A DNA stretch of 64,000 nucleotides, taken from Gemmatimonadaceae bacterium. Lineage in GTDB: Bacteria; Gemmatimonadota; Gemmatimonadetes; Gemmatimonadales; Gemmatimonadaceae. Within the stretch, counting starts at the first letter, position 1. Each line of letters begins with the position of its first letter. The notes below the pieces were generated by a model. The model was not told where the DNA came from. It ran no database searches and saw only the letters and a list, made by a program, of their open reading frames with translations. Made by a program: the position numbers and the translations under genes. Shown here in pieces: positions 26,957 through 35,941 of this stretch. The stretch spans positions 269,325-333,324 of the forward strand of contig JAUSJA010000033.1 in NCBI GenBank assembly GCA_030647905.1, in the 5' to 3' direction.

Positions 26957-28803
26957 TCTGCAACCTCTTGTGACGCGGCGGCAGCGCCGCTTGCGTGTGC
27001 GGGCAGCCGAATCGTCACCGTCGTTCCTTCGCCGAGCCGGCTGCGCAGCGCGACGGTGCCGCCGTGACGCTGAATAATCTCGCGGGTGATTGGGAGCCCA
27101 AGCCCCGTGCCGGTGTGGCGTGTGGTGAAGAACGGTTTGAAGACCGACTCGAGGTGTTCCGGTGCGATGCCGCGCCCCGTGTCAGTGATTTCGATCTCGA
27201 TCCAGTCCCCTGACGTTCGCGTGTACACGTCGACGCGGCCGCCGTGCGGCGTCGCCTCGATGGCGTTCATGAGAAGGTTGATGAACGCCTGGTGGATCAT
27301 TTCGGCGTCCGCGAGGACGCTCGCGTGCGAGGGATCGAGACGGATCTCAATGCGCACGCCGCCCTTGTCGGCGGTGGGCTGCACGAGACGGATTGCCCGT
27401 TCCGCGAGATCGTTTGCGCTCACGGGAGCGAGCGCCGGTGTCGCCGGCCGCGCGAAGGTCAGCAATTCCTGGATCGCGTCCTGCACGCGCCGCATCTGCC
27501 GCTCCATCTCGTCGATGATGGGCAGCAGCGTCGCATCGTTGCCCGCGCGGCGACGCACAATGTCGAGACCGTTGGCGACGCCGACCACCGGATTCTTGAT
27601 CTCGTGCGCGATTCCACTCGCCAACTCGCCAACCGTGGCGAGCTGCGAGGCACGCTCGATCTCTCGCTGGTGCAGCTCGCGCACGTCACTGGTCGTCTCG
27701 GCGAGCGCGGTGGTCATCTCGTTGAACGCGCGACCGAGCTCTCCGATCTCGTCGCCGGCGTCGTCATTCACGCGAACGCTGAGATCGCCTCGCGCGACGC
27801 GCCGGCTCGCATGCACGAGGCGGCTCAAGGGCGCGACGACGCTGCGGGACACAACGACCGCCGTTCCGATGAGTACGGCCACAAGCAGCAACTCGAGCAG
27901 CAGCGACAGGCTGCCGAGACGCCGTAGCGCCCCAAACGCCTCATCGGCCGGTACCTCTGCAATCAACCGCCACTCATAGTCTGGCAGCGCCACAATCGTG
28001 CCGAGCACGCGTGCGCCGTCGCCGGCGCGATACTGCTCGTGAGCGCCGCCAGGCAGCGCGAGTAGTGGTGTGACGAGGGGTACGGCGTAGTCCACACTGT
28101 CGTGCGGATGCGATACAAACAGCGGCCGCCCGCCAGCGTCAACGATGAAACTCTCGACGTGTCCGGCGATCTGGTCGGGGATCTGCAGCATGTCGCTGAA
28201 CCCGTCGAGGCTCAGGGTCCCTGCGAGAAACGCTACGGGTACGCTTTCACGCCCATGAACCGGGACTACGAGGCGGAATATCGGTCGCACGCCGCGCGGT
28301 GTGGACAGCAGCATCGCCGAGAGCGAACCGGTCGCTTCGTGCGCGGGAAGGGCGGTACTGAGGTTTTCGCGGAGGCCGACTGACGCGGCGATCCCCCCGT
28401 CGGGGGTGAACAGATACAGCGCGTCAAACAGTTTGAGCTCGTCGAGCTTGCGGCGTAACAGGCGTTCCATTTCGGTGCGACTTGCGGCCTCGCCCATCAC
28501 GCCCGCTGGAAGTCCCTGTGATCGCTGAGCCCCCGCCGCGAGAAACTCGTTGCCGGTAGCGACCGCCTGCAGGAGGAGCAGCGCACGGTCAGTCCGATCC
28601 CGGACGTGCTGCGCCTGGACCTGCGCAATCGCGCTGAGGTACCGCTCGATCAGCTGAGTGATGATCCCTTCGCTCCGGCGATAGCCGATGGCGTTGGTGA
28701 CCAGGAGCGGGAGGAGCGAGAAAACCAGGAACCAGGCGAGCAGCCGACGGCTGAGACGGCCGCGCCGTCCAATCTCCGTCCTCGTCGGTTTCGGCGGCGT
28801 CAT
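26953..28803 (-). CDS. Membrane sensor histidine kinase
   Basis: 616 residues. There are two membrane helices (about 21-41 and 285-310) flanking a periplasmic sensing domain of about 240 residues, probably Cache type. HAMP (about 312-365) and a short coil follow. The HisKA phospho-His is in SGIAHEIKNP. The ATPase domain has DTGRGIAPEH and TGTGLGLP. It pairs with the overlapping NtrC-type regulator. The ligand is unknown, but the genes downstream suggest control of the tetraheme/NrfD module. Confidence 0.92.
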   Translation of the reverse strand: MTPPKPTRTEIGRRGRLSRRLLAWFLVFSLLPLLVTNAIGYRRSEGIITQLIERYLSAIAQVQAQHVRDRTDRALLLLQAVATGNEFLAAGAQRSQGLPAGVMGEAASRTEMERLLRRKLDELKLFDALYLFTPDGGIAASVGLRENLSTALPAHEATGSLSAMLLSTPRGVRPIFRLVVPVHGRESVPVAFLAGTLSLDGFSDMLQIPDQIAGHVESFIVDAGGRPLFVSHPHDSVDYAVPLVTPLLALPGGAHEQYRAGDGARVLGTIVALPDYEWRLIAEVPADEAFGALRRLGSLSLLLELLLVAVLIGTAVVVSRSVVAPLSRLVHASRRVARGDLSVRVNDDAGDEIGELGRAFNEMTTALAETTSDVRELHQREIERASQLATVGELASGIAHEIKNPVVGVANGLDIVRRRAGNDATLLPIIDEMERQMRRVQDAIQELLTFARPATPALAPVSANDLAERAIRLVQPTADKGGVRIEIRLDPSHASVLADAEMIHQAFINLLMNAIEATPHGGRVDVYTRTSGDWIEIEITDTGRGIAPEHLESVFKPFFTTRHTGTGLGLPITREIIQRHGGTVALRSRLGEGTTVTIRLPAHASGAAAASQEVAE

Positions 28804-28942
28804 TGAGTACCCTCGCTCGGTTGACCTTGCAAACAGGATCTCTGATCGCTACGTCGGTCCGCATATGCAAGATGAACGCCGCCCGAGCCAGCTATATAAG
28901 AGCAAGCACTGCAACGAGTTACGCGAATAGCGCAGATATGGA

Positions 28943-29003
28943 ATGGGGCATATACCCCATAATCGCCAAACCTGTCGGCTGATGATAGGGTGATTTCCCC
29001 TAC
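28943..29003. promoter_or_regulatory. Two GGG/CCC dyads upstream of the sensor kinase gene
   Basis: ATGGGG-N6-CCCCAT lies at 28943-28960 and TAGGG-N7-CCCTA at 28987-29003. They sit 140-200 bases before the kinase start. The similar half-sites suggest one dimeric regulator, perhaps autoregulation by the NtrC-type protein encoded downstream. I do not recognise the motif. Confidence 0.4.
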
Positions 29004-29074
29004 TCTCTGTCAGGCATGCACAACCTCTTGTGAATCGCAGGCTTGCGCGACGGGCGAGGTTCGCAGGAATGCAA

Positions 29075-29108
29075 ACGGTGGCGACGTGAAAACGCGCGTC
29101 GCCACCGT
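29075..29108 (-). terminator. Terminator hairpin after the ccm operon
   Basis: A perfect 12-bp stem: ACGGTGGCGACG at 29075-29086 pairs with CGTCGCCACCGT at 29097-29108 across a 10-base loop. On the minus strand the stem is followed by TTG, a short T tract. It lies 46 bases past the ccmH stop. Confidence 0.6.
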
Positions 29109-29153
29109 CGGTCACCAGTTCAGGCCGGTTTTCGCCGACCCGGCTTCATGGGG

Positions 29154-29597
29154 TCAGGTCGACGGGGTTTCCGGGGGTTTGGTCCAACGCCGCATCGCTA
29201 CGACTATCACGGCGAGTCCGCCAAGGACCGCCAGCACTGGGAGCGCATAGACCAGGAGGTTGAACCCTGACGCGCGTGGCTGGAGGAGAATCCACTCGCC
29301 GTACTTGGACACGAAGTAGGCCTTGACCTCGTCGGGACTCTTGCCGGTGCGGAGCTGCTCCCGAACCAAGCCGCGCATCTGCTGGGCGAGTTCGGCCGGC
29401 GAATCCTGGATGGAGACTCCCTGGCAAACCGGGCAACGCAACTGCGCAGCCACCGCGTTTGTCCTGGCCTCGAGGACGGGGTCGGCCGCCGCCTGCTGAG
29501 CGACCGGGGCTGCGCTTGCTCCGGCGGCTTGTGCGCTGGCGCGACCGGAAATCGCCGCGAGCAGCGCCGCGGATATGAGCAACGTGTTGCGCTTCAC
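29154..29597 (-). CDS. ccmH: Cytochrome c maturation protein CcmH
   Basis: 147 residues. It has a signal peptide, the redox motif LRCPVCQG, and a C-terminal membrane helix (about 113-135). By family, CcmH keeps apocytochrome CXXCH thiols reduced for heme attachment with CcmF. It is the last gene of the ccm operon and overlaps the ccmG stop by four bases. No separate CcmI is seen here. Confidence 0.93.
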   Translation of the reverse strand: MKRNTLLISAALLAAISGRASAQAAGASAAPVAQQAAADPVLEARTNAVAAQLRCPVCQGVSIQDSPAELAQQMRGLVREQLRTGKSPDEVKAYFVSKYGEWILLQPRASGFNLLVYALPVLAVLGGLAVIVVAMRRWTKPPETPST

Positions 29598-30190
29598 GAT
29601 CCACTCTTCGTTGCGGGGGCTGCCGGCTTCGGGGGGAGCGCCGCGATCAGCGAATCCACGAGGTGTGCGAGACGCACTTCAGTCACGGGGCCGAGTTGTT
29701 TGTAGGCCACGCGGCCGCTGCCGTCGATGAAAAAAGTCTCTGGTACGCCGTAGAGGCCGTAGTCGATTGCCGTGCGCGCGCCAGGGTCTTGCACCGAGGG
29801 ATAGCTCTGTCCCCCCATTTCTGCGATCCATGCCTCTCCCGCCGCCGCGCTATCGTTGTACAACACGCCGAGAAAATGCACCGGGCGTCCCGCGTACAGG
29901 CGAGCAGTCGCTGAGAGCACCGCGTGTTCGTCGCGGCAGGCCAGGCACCACGAAGCCCAGAAGTTGAGCACGACGACCTGTCCGCGAAGGTCAGCCAAGC
30001 GAACAGTGTCTCCGACGGGGCGACTCAGCGGCGGTTGTCCCGGCGCGAACACGTCGAGCGCAAACTGTGGCGCAGGGTGTCCGGGCAGGGGTGACGGAAT
30101 CTCCCCAGGGTCACGCGTGAATCCCCACGCGAACAGCAGGATCACTGGAACCGCCGCGAACGCGGCGATGAGGGAGCGTTTCCAGTTCAC
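29594..30190 (-). CDS. ccmG: Thiol-disulfide oxidoreductase CcmG/DsbE
   Basis: 198 residues from a GTG at 30190 that overlaps the ccmF stop (GTGA). One N-terminal membrane anchor precedes a thioredoxin fold with the active site WCLAC and the cis-Pro loop GVPETF. It supplies reducing power to CcmH and apocytochromes in the periplasm. The middle of the active site (LA) differs from the PT/VP common in the family. Confidence 0.92.
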   Translation of the reverse strand: MNWKRSLIAAFAAVPVILLFAWGFTRDPGEIPSPLPGHPAPQFALDVFAPGQPPLSRPVGDTVRLADLRGQVVVLNFWASWCLACRDEHAVLSATARLYAGRPVHFLGVLYNDSAAAGEAWIAEMGGQSYPSVQDPGARTAIDYGLYGVPETFFIDGSGRVAYKQLGPVTEVRLAHLVDSLIAALPPKPAAPATKSGS

Positions 30191-32208
30191 GGGCCGGCTT
30201 CCGCAGCGATCGCCCCTGGGACGACAGGCGCGACGTTCGCGTCGGCCAGTGAGCCGTCGGTTCGGCGGCGCGGGGGCAACATGCCAATGATCGCGCCGAG
30301 TACGATAATGCCCCCTCCGATCCAAATCCACGACACAAGCGGCTGCACGATCGCTCTGATGGTTGCGTGCGCTCCGTTCGGATCGAACGCCATCAGCGTC
30401 AGATACAGGTCGCCGCCGATGGTGCTGCGTACGTGCGGTGTGGGGACAGGCTGATCCGACGTCGGGTAGTAGTTCATGCGCGGTTCAATCACGCCCACGA
30501 CTCGCCCGTTCTTCAGTACCTCGAGGGTCGCGCCGATCACCGAGCGCTGTACCTCCTCTCGTCCCCACACCCCCTTCAGGCGAATGGTCTGTCCGGCGAC
30601 GGTCAGTGTGTCGCCTGGCTTCATTGTCATTTCGCGATCGCTGCGGAACAACGACGAACCGGCGATTCCGAGCGCCACGAGCAGGAGGCCAAGATGAGCC
30701 AGATAGCCACCGTATCGACGCGGGTTGCCTCGTATGAGGCGATAGAGCGTCGTGGCCCAGCCTTCCCCGTGCGCGTTGCGGCGAGCGCGCATCCCGATCC
30801 AGTACTCGCGAAGGTTCGCCATCGCTGCATAGCCGATGAAGCTGAACGCCACAACGCCGTAGAAACTTCGCGTCCCTGCCACGAGCGCTCCTACGCAAAA
30901 CAGCAACGCGCCAACCAGGGGCGGTAGCAGCTTCGAACGCATCTCCGCCGCCGTCGCGCTCCGCCAGGGGAGCGCAGGTCCGACGCCCATCAGGAAGAGC
31001 AGCATCACAATCATCGGGAGCGTCATTCGATTGAAGAACGGTGCCCCGACGCTGACCTTCACCCCGCGGATCGCTTCGGCGATCAACGGGAACAGCGTGC
31101 CAATCAGCACCGTGAACATGAATGCTGTCAGGAACAAGTTGTTGAGCAGGAAAACGCTTTCGCGTGACGCCACCGAGTCCATTCTGCCCGACGTGCGAAG
31201 CCGGTCGGAATTTCCCGCGACCATCACCAGCGCACCAATGAGCACGAGCGCGATGAAGGCGAGGAAATAGTAGCCGATCACACCGACTGTGAACGCGTGC
31301 ACCGACGAGATGATACCCGAGCGTGTGAGGAACGTCCCGAGCACCGTGAGGACGAACGTCCCGACGACGAGGTTGATGTTCCAGAGCCGGAGCATGCCGC
31401 GCCGCTCCTGCAGGATCATCGAATGCAGGTACGCCGTGGCCGTGAGCCACGGGAGAAACGATGCGTTCTCAACCGGATCCCACGCCCAGTAGCCGCCCCA
31501 GCCGAGCACCTCGTACGACCACCACATTCCGGCGACGATCGCGGCAGTAAGGAAGCCCCACGACAAAAGGGTCCAGCGATGACTCAGCTTGATCCAGGCA
31601 TCGCCGGTAACTTCGCCGGACAGCATCGCCCCAACAGCGAATGCGAACGGCACCGTCATCCCGACGTACCCGAGATAGAGGAGGGGAGGGTGCACTCCCA
31701 TCAGGATGTGGTTCTGCAGCAGCGGATTCGGGCCCGGTCCGTCAGCAGGGACGGGAAAGACCTGGTGAAACGGATTGGCTGGCCCAACGAGCAGAATGCC
31801 GAAGAACAGCGAGACTGCGAGAAGCGCCAACGCGGTGTACGGGATGAGGTTGCCTGGCCGGTTGCGATTCAGCCGCACGACCACGGTGCCGTAGAGCGCG
31901 AGGACCCACGCCCAAAACAGAATCGATCCTTCGAGCGCGCCCCACAGGGAAATCACGGTGTAAAAGAGGGGCGTGGCACGGCTGCCGACCTGCGCAACGT
32001 ACGACACGGAGAAGTCGTGCGTGACGAGGGCGACGACCATCGCGACCGTCGCAATGGTCACGAGCAGAAAATTCGTGTAGAGCGCACTATACACGATTGG
32101 AATCCACTCGCGGCGGCCTGTACGAACGGCGACTGGTGCCAGCACGATGCCCAACACCATGATGGGCAGCGCGACGAGCAACGCGTCATGCCCGAGAAGG
32201 CCAATCAC
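30187..32208 (-). CDS. ccmF: Heme lyase CcmF
   Basis: 673 residues with many membrane helices. The tryptophan-rich heme-handling motif WGGYWAWDPVENAS is present. CcmF joins heme from CcmE to CXXCH cysteines. Both ends overlap neighbouring ccm genes by four bases. Confidence 0.95.
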   Translation of the reverse strand: MIGLLGHDALLVALPIMVLGIVLAPVAVRTGRREWIPIVYSALYTNFLLVTIATVAMVVALVTHDFSVSYVAQVGSRATPLFYTVISLWGALEGSILFWAWVLALYGTVVVRLNRNRPGNLIPYTALALLAVSLFFGILLVGPANPFHQVFPVPADGPGPNPLLQNHILMGVHPPLLYLGYVGMTVPFAFAVGAMLSGEVTGDAWIKLSHRWTLLSWGFLTAAIVAGMWWSYEVLGWGGYWAWDPVENASFLPWLTATAYLHSMILQERRGMLRLWNINLVVGTFVLTVLGTFLTRSGIISSVHAFTVGVIGYYFLAFIALVLIGALVMVAGNSDRLRTSGRMDSVASRESVFLLNNLFLTAFMFTVLIGTLFPLIAEAIRGVKVSVGAPFFNRMTLPMIVMLLFLMGVGPALPWRSATAAEMRSKLLPPLVGALLFCVGALVAGTRSFYGVVAFSFIGYAAMANLREYWIGMRARRNAHGEGWATTLYRLIRGNPRRYGGYLAHLGLLLVALGIAGSSLFRSDREMTMKPGDTLTVAGQTIRLKGVWGREEVQRSVIGATLEVLKNGRVVGVIEPRMNYYPTSDQPVPTPHVRSTIGGDLYLTLMAFDPNGAHATIRAIVQPLVSWIWIGGGIIVLGAIIGMLPPRRRTDGSLADANVAPVVPGAIAAEAGP

Positions 32209-32648
32209 GAGCCCGTTCCTTTCATGAGGGACTTGTACATGTTCTGGGGTTTTTGGCCAGCCTTTGGCGGACGGTATTCGTTCGAGTGCTTGACCAGCAG
32301 GTTCGTCGCCTGGAAGAGGCCACTGCGCTCATAGCGCCCCTCGACAACGACGCCCATTCCATCGCGAAACATCTGCGGCGGCGCGCCTTTCGAGCGAGTC
32401 GCAATCTCGCCCGTGCCGTCGGTTATCACGAATCGAAGGTCGAGCGTTTTCGCGTCCCATTGCACCGATCCTGGCTTTACCTGCCCACCAAGCCGAACCG
32501 GGACTTCATACCCGTCGACGCCCTTGGCGAGCAATTCCTGCGGCGTCAGGAAGAAGACGATGTTCTTGTCGAGATTCCCGTACAGGAGCCATGCGAATGC
32601 GCCGAGCGCCACGATGACCGCCACGAGGGCTGATTGGCGGCGGGTCAT
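32205..32648 (-). CDS. ccmE: Heme chaperone CcmE
   Basis: 147 residues. The ATG at 32648 overlaps the ccmD stop. It has an N-terminal anchor and an OB-fold, and the heme-binding His is in LVKHSNEYRPP. It carries heme from the CcmABCD exporter to CcmF. Confidence 0.93.
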   Translation of the reverse strand: MTRRQSALVAVIVALGAFAWLLYGNLDKNIVFFLTPQELLAKGVDGYEVPVRLGGQVKPGSVQWDAKTLDLRFVITDGTGEIATRSKGAPPQMFRDGMGVVVEGRYERSGLFQATNLLVKHSNEYRPPKAGQKPQNMYKSLMKGTGS

Positions 32649-32794
32649 CGGGCGCGCTCCATTTCCTTTGACGCGCTCTCGAACTCCGCGCGGGCCTGTC
32701 CGAGGGCGCGATGCACGCGGAACCAGTAGCCCAGGAACACGCCCCAGGTTATTGCGTACGCCGCGCCGATGAATGCCCAGTTCTGGTCTTGCAT
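32645..32794 (-). CDS. ccmD: Small heme exporter subunit CcmD
   Basis: 49 residues with one membrane helix (AFIGAAYAITWGVFLGYW) and a charged tail, as in CcmD. It is identified mainly by its place: two bases after ccmC and overlapping ccmE by four bases. CcmD helps release heme-loaded CcmE. Confidence 0.85.
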   Translation of the reverse strand: MQDQNWAFIGAAYAITWGVFLGYWFRVHRALGQARAEFESASKEMERAR

Positions 32795-32796
32795 TT

Positions 32797-33504
32797 TCAC
32801 GTACCCCCGAGTGCAGCCGCGTCGGCCAGGAGCTCGGTCGCCCGGCGAAGGCGCGCAAGCTCGTACCGGCGGCGGATGAAGTAGATCATGATGAGCAGAA
32901 ACGCTATCGCATTCGTTCTGAGCCCCAGCACGTACGTGGAATCCAGCGTGGAGGGGCTCGATTGTATCTGGTGAATGGTGCGCCACCACCGCACCGACAT
33001 GTAAACGATTGGGACATTGATGGCACCAAACACACCGACTGCGGCACTCCACTGCGCCCGTCGCTCTGGGTCGTCGACGAACGATCGCAACGCAAGGTAG
33101 CCGACGAAGATCATGAACAGGACGAGGGTCGAGGTGAGGCGGGCGTCCCACACCCACCACGCGCCCCACGTCGGTTTCCCCCAAATCATGCCCAGCACCA
33201 ACGTCAGTCCGTTGAAGGTAGCCCCGACCTCGGCGGCGGCAGCCGCCAGAAGATCGTCCTTCTCCCGCCCGTACAGCATGTAAAGAATGCTGTACACCAG
33301 AACCACCGCAAAGGCCAGGAACGTGATCCACGCAGCGGGCACGTGCACGTACAGGATTTTTTGCAGGTGCCCCATGTTTTCATCCGCCAGCGAGTTCCTC
33401 ACCGCGTACGCCTGCGCCGCGATCAGGGCGACGAACGCGAAGACGCCAAAGAGCGACCAGGCGCGCGATCGAGGAACGTTCATGGTGTCAGCGGATTCAT
33501 TCAT
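32797..33504 (-). CDS. ccmC: Heme exporter subunit CcmC
   Basis: 235 residues with six predicted helices and the tryptophan-rich motif WGAWWVWDARLTS. It passes heme to CcmE at the periplasmic face. It starts nine bases after the ccmB stop. Confidence 0.94.
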   Translation of the reverse strand: MNESADTMNVPRSRAWSLFGVFAFVALIAAQAYAVRNSLADENMGHLQKILYVHVPAAWITFLAFAVVLVYSILYMLYGREKDDLLAAAAAEVGATFNGLTLVLGMIWGKPTWGAWWVWDARLTSTLVLFMIFVGYLALRSFVDDPERRAQWSAAVGVFGAINVPIVYMSVRWWRTIHQIQSSPSTLDSTYVLGLRTNAIAFLLIMIYFIRRRYELARLRRATELLADAAALGGT

Positions 33505-33513
33505 GCGAGACCC

Positions 33514-34200
33514 TCAGGCTTCAATGACGTGCTCGAACGCGAGCAATGTGGCGGCGACGAAGATAACGTCGTACGCAATGAGCAACCGAATCCACGCACC
33601 GGCCTCATGCATCAGGTCGCCGGTCAGGAGCGCTTTCGACCCAGAGATCGCCGCGAGCAGCACCGGGACCAGCATTGGAAAGAGGAGCAAGGGGAGGAGC
33701 ACTTCGCGCGCGCGAGTCCGGCTCGACATCGCGGCGTAAAATGTGCCGAGTACCACGAGACCAACCGCACCGAGCGCGAACAGGCCGAGCAGGGACGGCC
33801 ACGCCCTGGGAATCGTCACCTGAAAGAGCGTCACACCCACGATGATGACGATGGCGAGCATGAGCCCCACGAACAGCGCATTCGCCAGGAGCTTACCGGC
33901 GAGGATTGTCCAGCGCGAACCGGGATACAGCAACAGCGGCTCGATGGCGCCGCTTTCGAGCTCGACCTGAAACGAACGATTGAACGCAAGGACTCCGGCA
34001 AAGAGGGCGGCGAGCCACACCGCCCCGGCCGCGGCATCGCGCAACGCTTGTGCCTCTGGTCCAAGCGCAAAGCCAAAGAGAACGAGTATCGTCACCGCCA
34101 GCGCCACTACGCTGTTGAAACCGGCTTTCGAGCGACGCTCCGTGGTGATGTCTTTCCACGCGATCACACGGACGCGACGCAAGTCCTCTCGCCAAGCCAT
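33514..34200 (-). CDS. ccmB: Heme exporter permease CcmB
   Basis: 228 residues with six membrane helices and typical CcmB features (FNRSFQVELESGAIEPLLL). The start shares one base with the ccmA stop (TGATG). It is the membrane part of the CcmAB ABC unit. Confidence 0.93.
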   Translation of the reverse strand: MAWREDLRRVRVIAWKDITTERRSKAGFNSVVALAVTILVLFGFALGPEAQALRDAAAGAVWLAALFAGVLAFNRSFQVELESGAIEPLLLYPGSRWTILAGKLLANALFVGLMLAIVIIVGVTLFQVTIPRAWPSLLGLFALGAVGLVVLGTFYAAMSSRTRAREVLLPLLLFPMLVPVLLAAISGSKALLTGDLMHEAGAWIRLLIAYDVIFVAATLLAFEHVIEA

Positions 34201-34919
34201 CAGCGTGCTCCAGCGGCCGACGCGAGCGCCGGCGCAGTCGCTGCCGGAGCGTTCGCGACCGATCCATCTCCCTCGGCGGCGATGCGACCATCGACGAGCG
34301 TTAGTACGCGATCGAGCATGCCCGCCGCCGGAGCGAGTTCGTGAAGGACGAGGAGCGCCGCGCCGCCGCCATTCCGCACCTCGGTGATGACCGCGTTCAT
34401 GATGTCAATGCCGGCGGCATCGAGGTTGGCGTATGGTTCGTCGAGGAGGAGCAACCGCGGGCGCACGAGCATCAGGCGCGCGAGCGCCAACCGGCGCTGC
34501 ATGCCGGCGGAAAAGCCACGCACCCGATCGTTTGCGACGCGGGCGAGACCGACGCGATCGAGCGACGCCTCAAGACCCTCGGGCGATCGACCCAACATCT
34601 CCGCGGCGAACCGCAGATTCTCGAGCGCCGTCAGGTCTTCGTACAACCCGGCCGTGTGCGCGAGAAAACCCACGTGCCGGCGCACGTCATCCGCGGCCCG
34701 CGTGACGTCGTGTCCATAAACCCAGGCCGCACCAGCGTTTGGCTTGAGCAGGGTTGAGAGGACACGCAGGAACGTGGTCTTGCCGCTCCCATTGGCACCC
34801 GCCAACCCGACGACCTCGCCGGGCCGGACCTGAAGTGACACTCCACGCAGACACCAGCGGGCGCCGAACCGACGCGCAATTCCCTGGGCGTCTACCGCGA
34901 GCGATGACTCTGCATTCAT
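34200..34919 (-). CDS. ccmA: Heme exporter ATPase CcmA
   Basis: 239 residues. It has Walker A GANGSGKT, the signature FSAGMQRRLALARL and Walker B LLLLDEPYANLD. By family it powers release of heme-loaded CcmE. It is the first gene of ccmABCDEFGH. The C-terminal Ala-rich tail is longer than usual. Confidence 0.94.
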   Translation of the reverse strand: MNAESSLAVDAQGIARRFGARWCLRGVSLQVRPGEVVGLAGANGSGKTTFLRVLSTLLKPNAGAAWVYGHDVTRAADDVRRHVGFLAHTAGLYEDLTALENLRFAAEMLGRSPEGLEASLDRVGLARVANDRVRGFSAGMQRRLALARLMLVRPRLLLLDEPYANLDAAGIDIMNAVITEVRNGGGAALLVLHELAPAAGMLDRVLTLVDGRIAAEGDGSVANAPAATAPALASAAGAR

Positions 34920-35144
34920 TAGTCCGTCGGGTGCGTCTGGGTACGATTGGATGAGAAGCGTCCATTGGTTGCCGGATCGGCGCCGCGCGAGCCGACGGCT
35001 CGCCGTGCTGCTGCTCAGGAGCCTGGGCCTGATGCGGCTGACGTGCCGTCAGAGGCTGCAAACAATGTAGTCCTTTCGCTGGCAAGCGGGAGTGGCCTGG
35101 CGACCGGGTTGCCGCGTCGCACGGGACCACCTTTTTCGAAGCGG

Positions 35145-35609
35145 TTACTGCCGCGTGCCTTCGGTGCGAAGCATAACCAGCGAATCGGCACCCTTCGTGT
35201 TGTAGTGAGCGATCGTCTTCCCTACGAGCTTGCCGCCGTCCATGTGCATCGAGCTATGCGTGGTCACCATCACGTTCTTCCGCAGAGCGCTCGCGTATGG
35301 GCCGTTGTCGACGACGATGCTGTCGTTGTCCATGGAGACGACGCGGAGTTCCATCGGTTCGCGATTCGGCAGGGACATCTTCCAGCCCGTCATCTCGTTC
35401 GTTGCATCGAGCATGTAGGTCAGGAGCGTGGTGTCCTTCCCTTCGGGCATGACCGTGACGGTCCACTTGCCGGCGACATTCATCGGGGCCGGGGCGGCGG
35501 GCTCCGGAGCGGCGGCCATTGCCGCCGACGTGTCGGCGGGCGGCACATCCTTCTTCGAACAGGCAAGCATTACCGGTAGAACCAAGAGCAGTGCAGCGCG
35601 CGACATCAT
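35145..35609 (-). CDS. Lipoprotein of unknown function
   Basis: 154 residues. ATGATG at 35609 follows AGGAGGCACG, which sets the start. The lipobox is around MLAC (Cys about 17), followed by an Ala/Pro-rich linker. The C-terminal domain of about 100 residues is beta-rich (VAGKWTVTVMPEGKDTT, then MELRVVSMDNDSIVVDNG). It looks like the small beta-barrel domains found in secreted Gemmatimonadota proteins, but I do not recognise a named family. It stands alone between the ccm and sulfur operons. Confidence 0.75.
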   Translation of the reverse strand: MMSRAALLLVLPVMLACSKKDVPPADTSAAMAAAPEPAAPAPMNVAGKWTVTVMPEGKDTTLLTYMLDATNEMTGWKMSLPNREPMELRVVSMDNDSIVVDNGPYASALRKNVMVTTHSSMHMDGGKLVGKTIAHYNTKGADSLVMLRTEGTRQ

Positions 35610-35941
35610 CGTGCCTCCTGAGTTAGTGACTCTGTCCTGCATGCGGCCAAGGGCCGCTAACGTACGGAGGACGAAGGCAATCTGCAACATCGCCCGAACC
35701 GCACGCGTGGTCGCTCTGGTGAAGCGGCGAACTTATTTGGCAGGCGCCGCCGCCGAAGCAGCCGTCGCGAGCAAGAGGATTTTTCTTAACATGTGCCGCT
35801 CCCTGTTTGGTCGTTTTTGTGTCGGCCGCGGTGCTGGCGGTGGCAACTCGCAGAAGAACCTACCTCGCCGCGGCGGATGCGCTAGGACCAACGCCGGTTA
35901 CTCTGCGGGGTCGAGTTCGGTGAAGGAGCCGGTAGCTCCGT
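35610..35941. other. Intergenic region between two leftward genes, with a possible tiny gene
   Basis: 332 bases. Apart from the possible 19-residue reading frame listed next, I see no repeat or terminator. It should contain the lipoprotein promoter. Confidence 0.5.
35733..35792 (-). CDS. Possible 19-residue signal-peptide-like microprotein
   Basis: An ATG at 35792 follows AGGGAGCGGCAC. The frame encodes 19 residues with a basic start and a hydrophobic core ending in AASAAAPAK, then TAA. It looks like a bare signal peptide. It could be a real microprotein, a regulatory leader for the lipoprotein gene 124 bases downstream, or chance. Confidence 0.3.
   Translation of the reverse strand: MLRKILLLATAASAAAPAK

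Larger units (their letters stand above)
28804..29153. other. Intergenic region upstream of the kinase, holding two dyads and the ccm terminator
   Basis: 350 bases with no gene. It should contain the promoter of the kinase-regulator-NrfD unit. Two dyads (28943-28960 and 28987-29003) and the ccm operon terminator (29075-29108) are listed separately. Nothing else stands out. Confidence 0.6.

Noticed and set aside
32773..34344. 523-codon frame opposite ccmA-ccmC
   Set aside because: Antisense of three clear ccm genes, with composition typical of a shadow frame.
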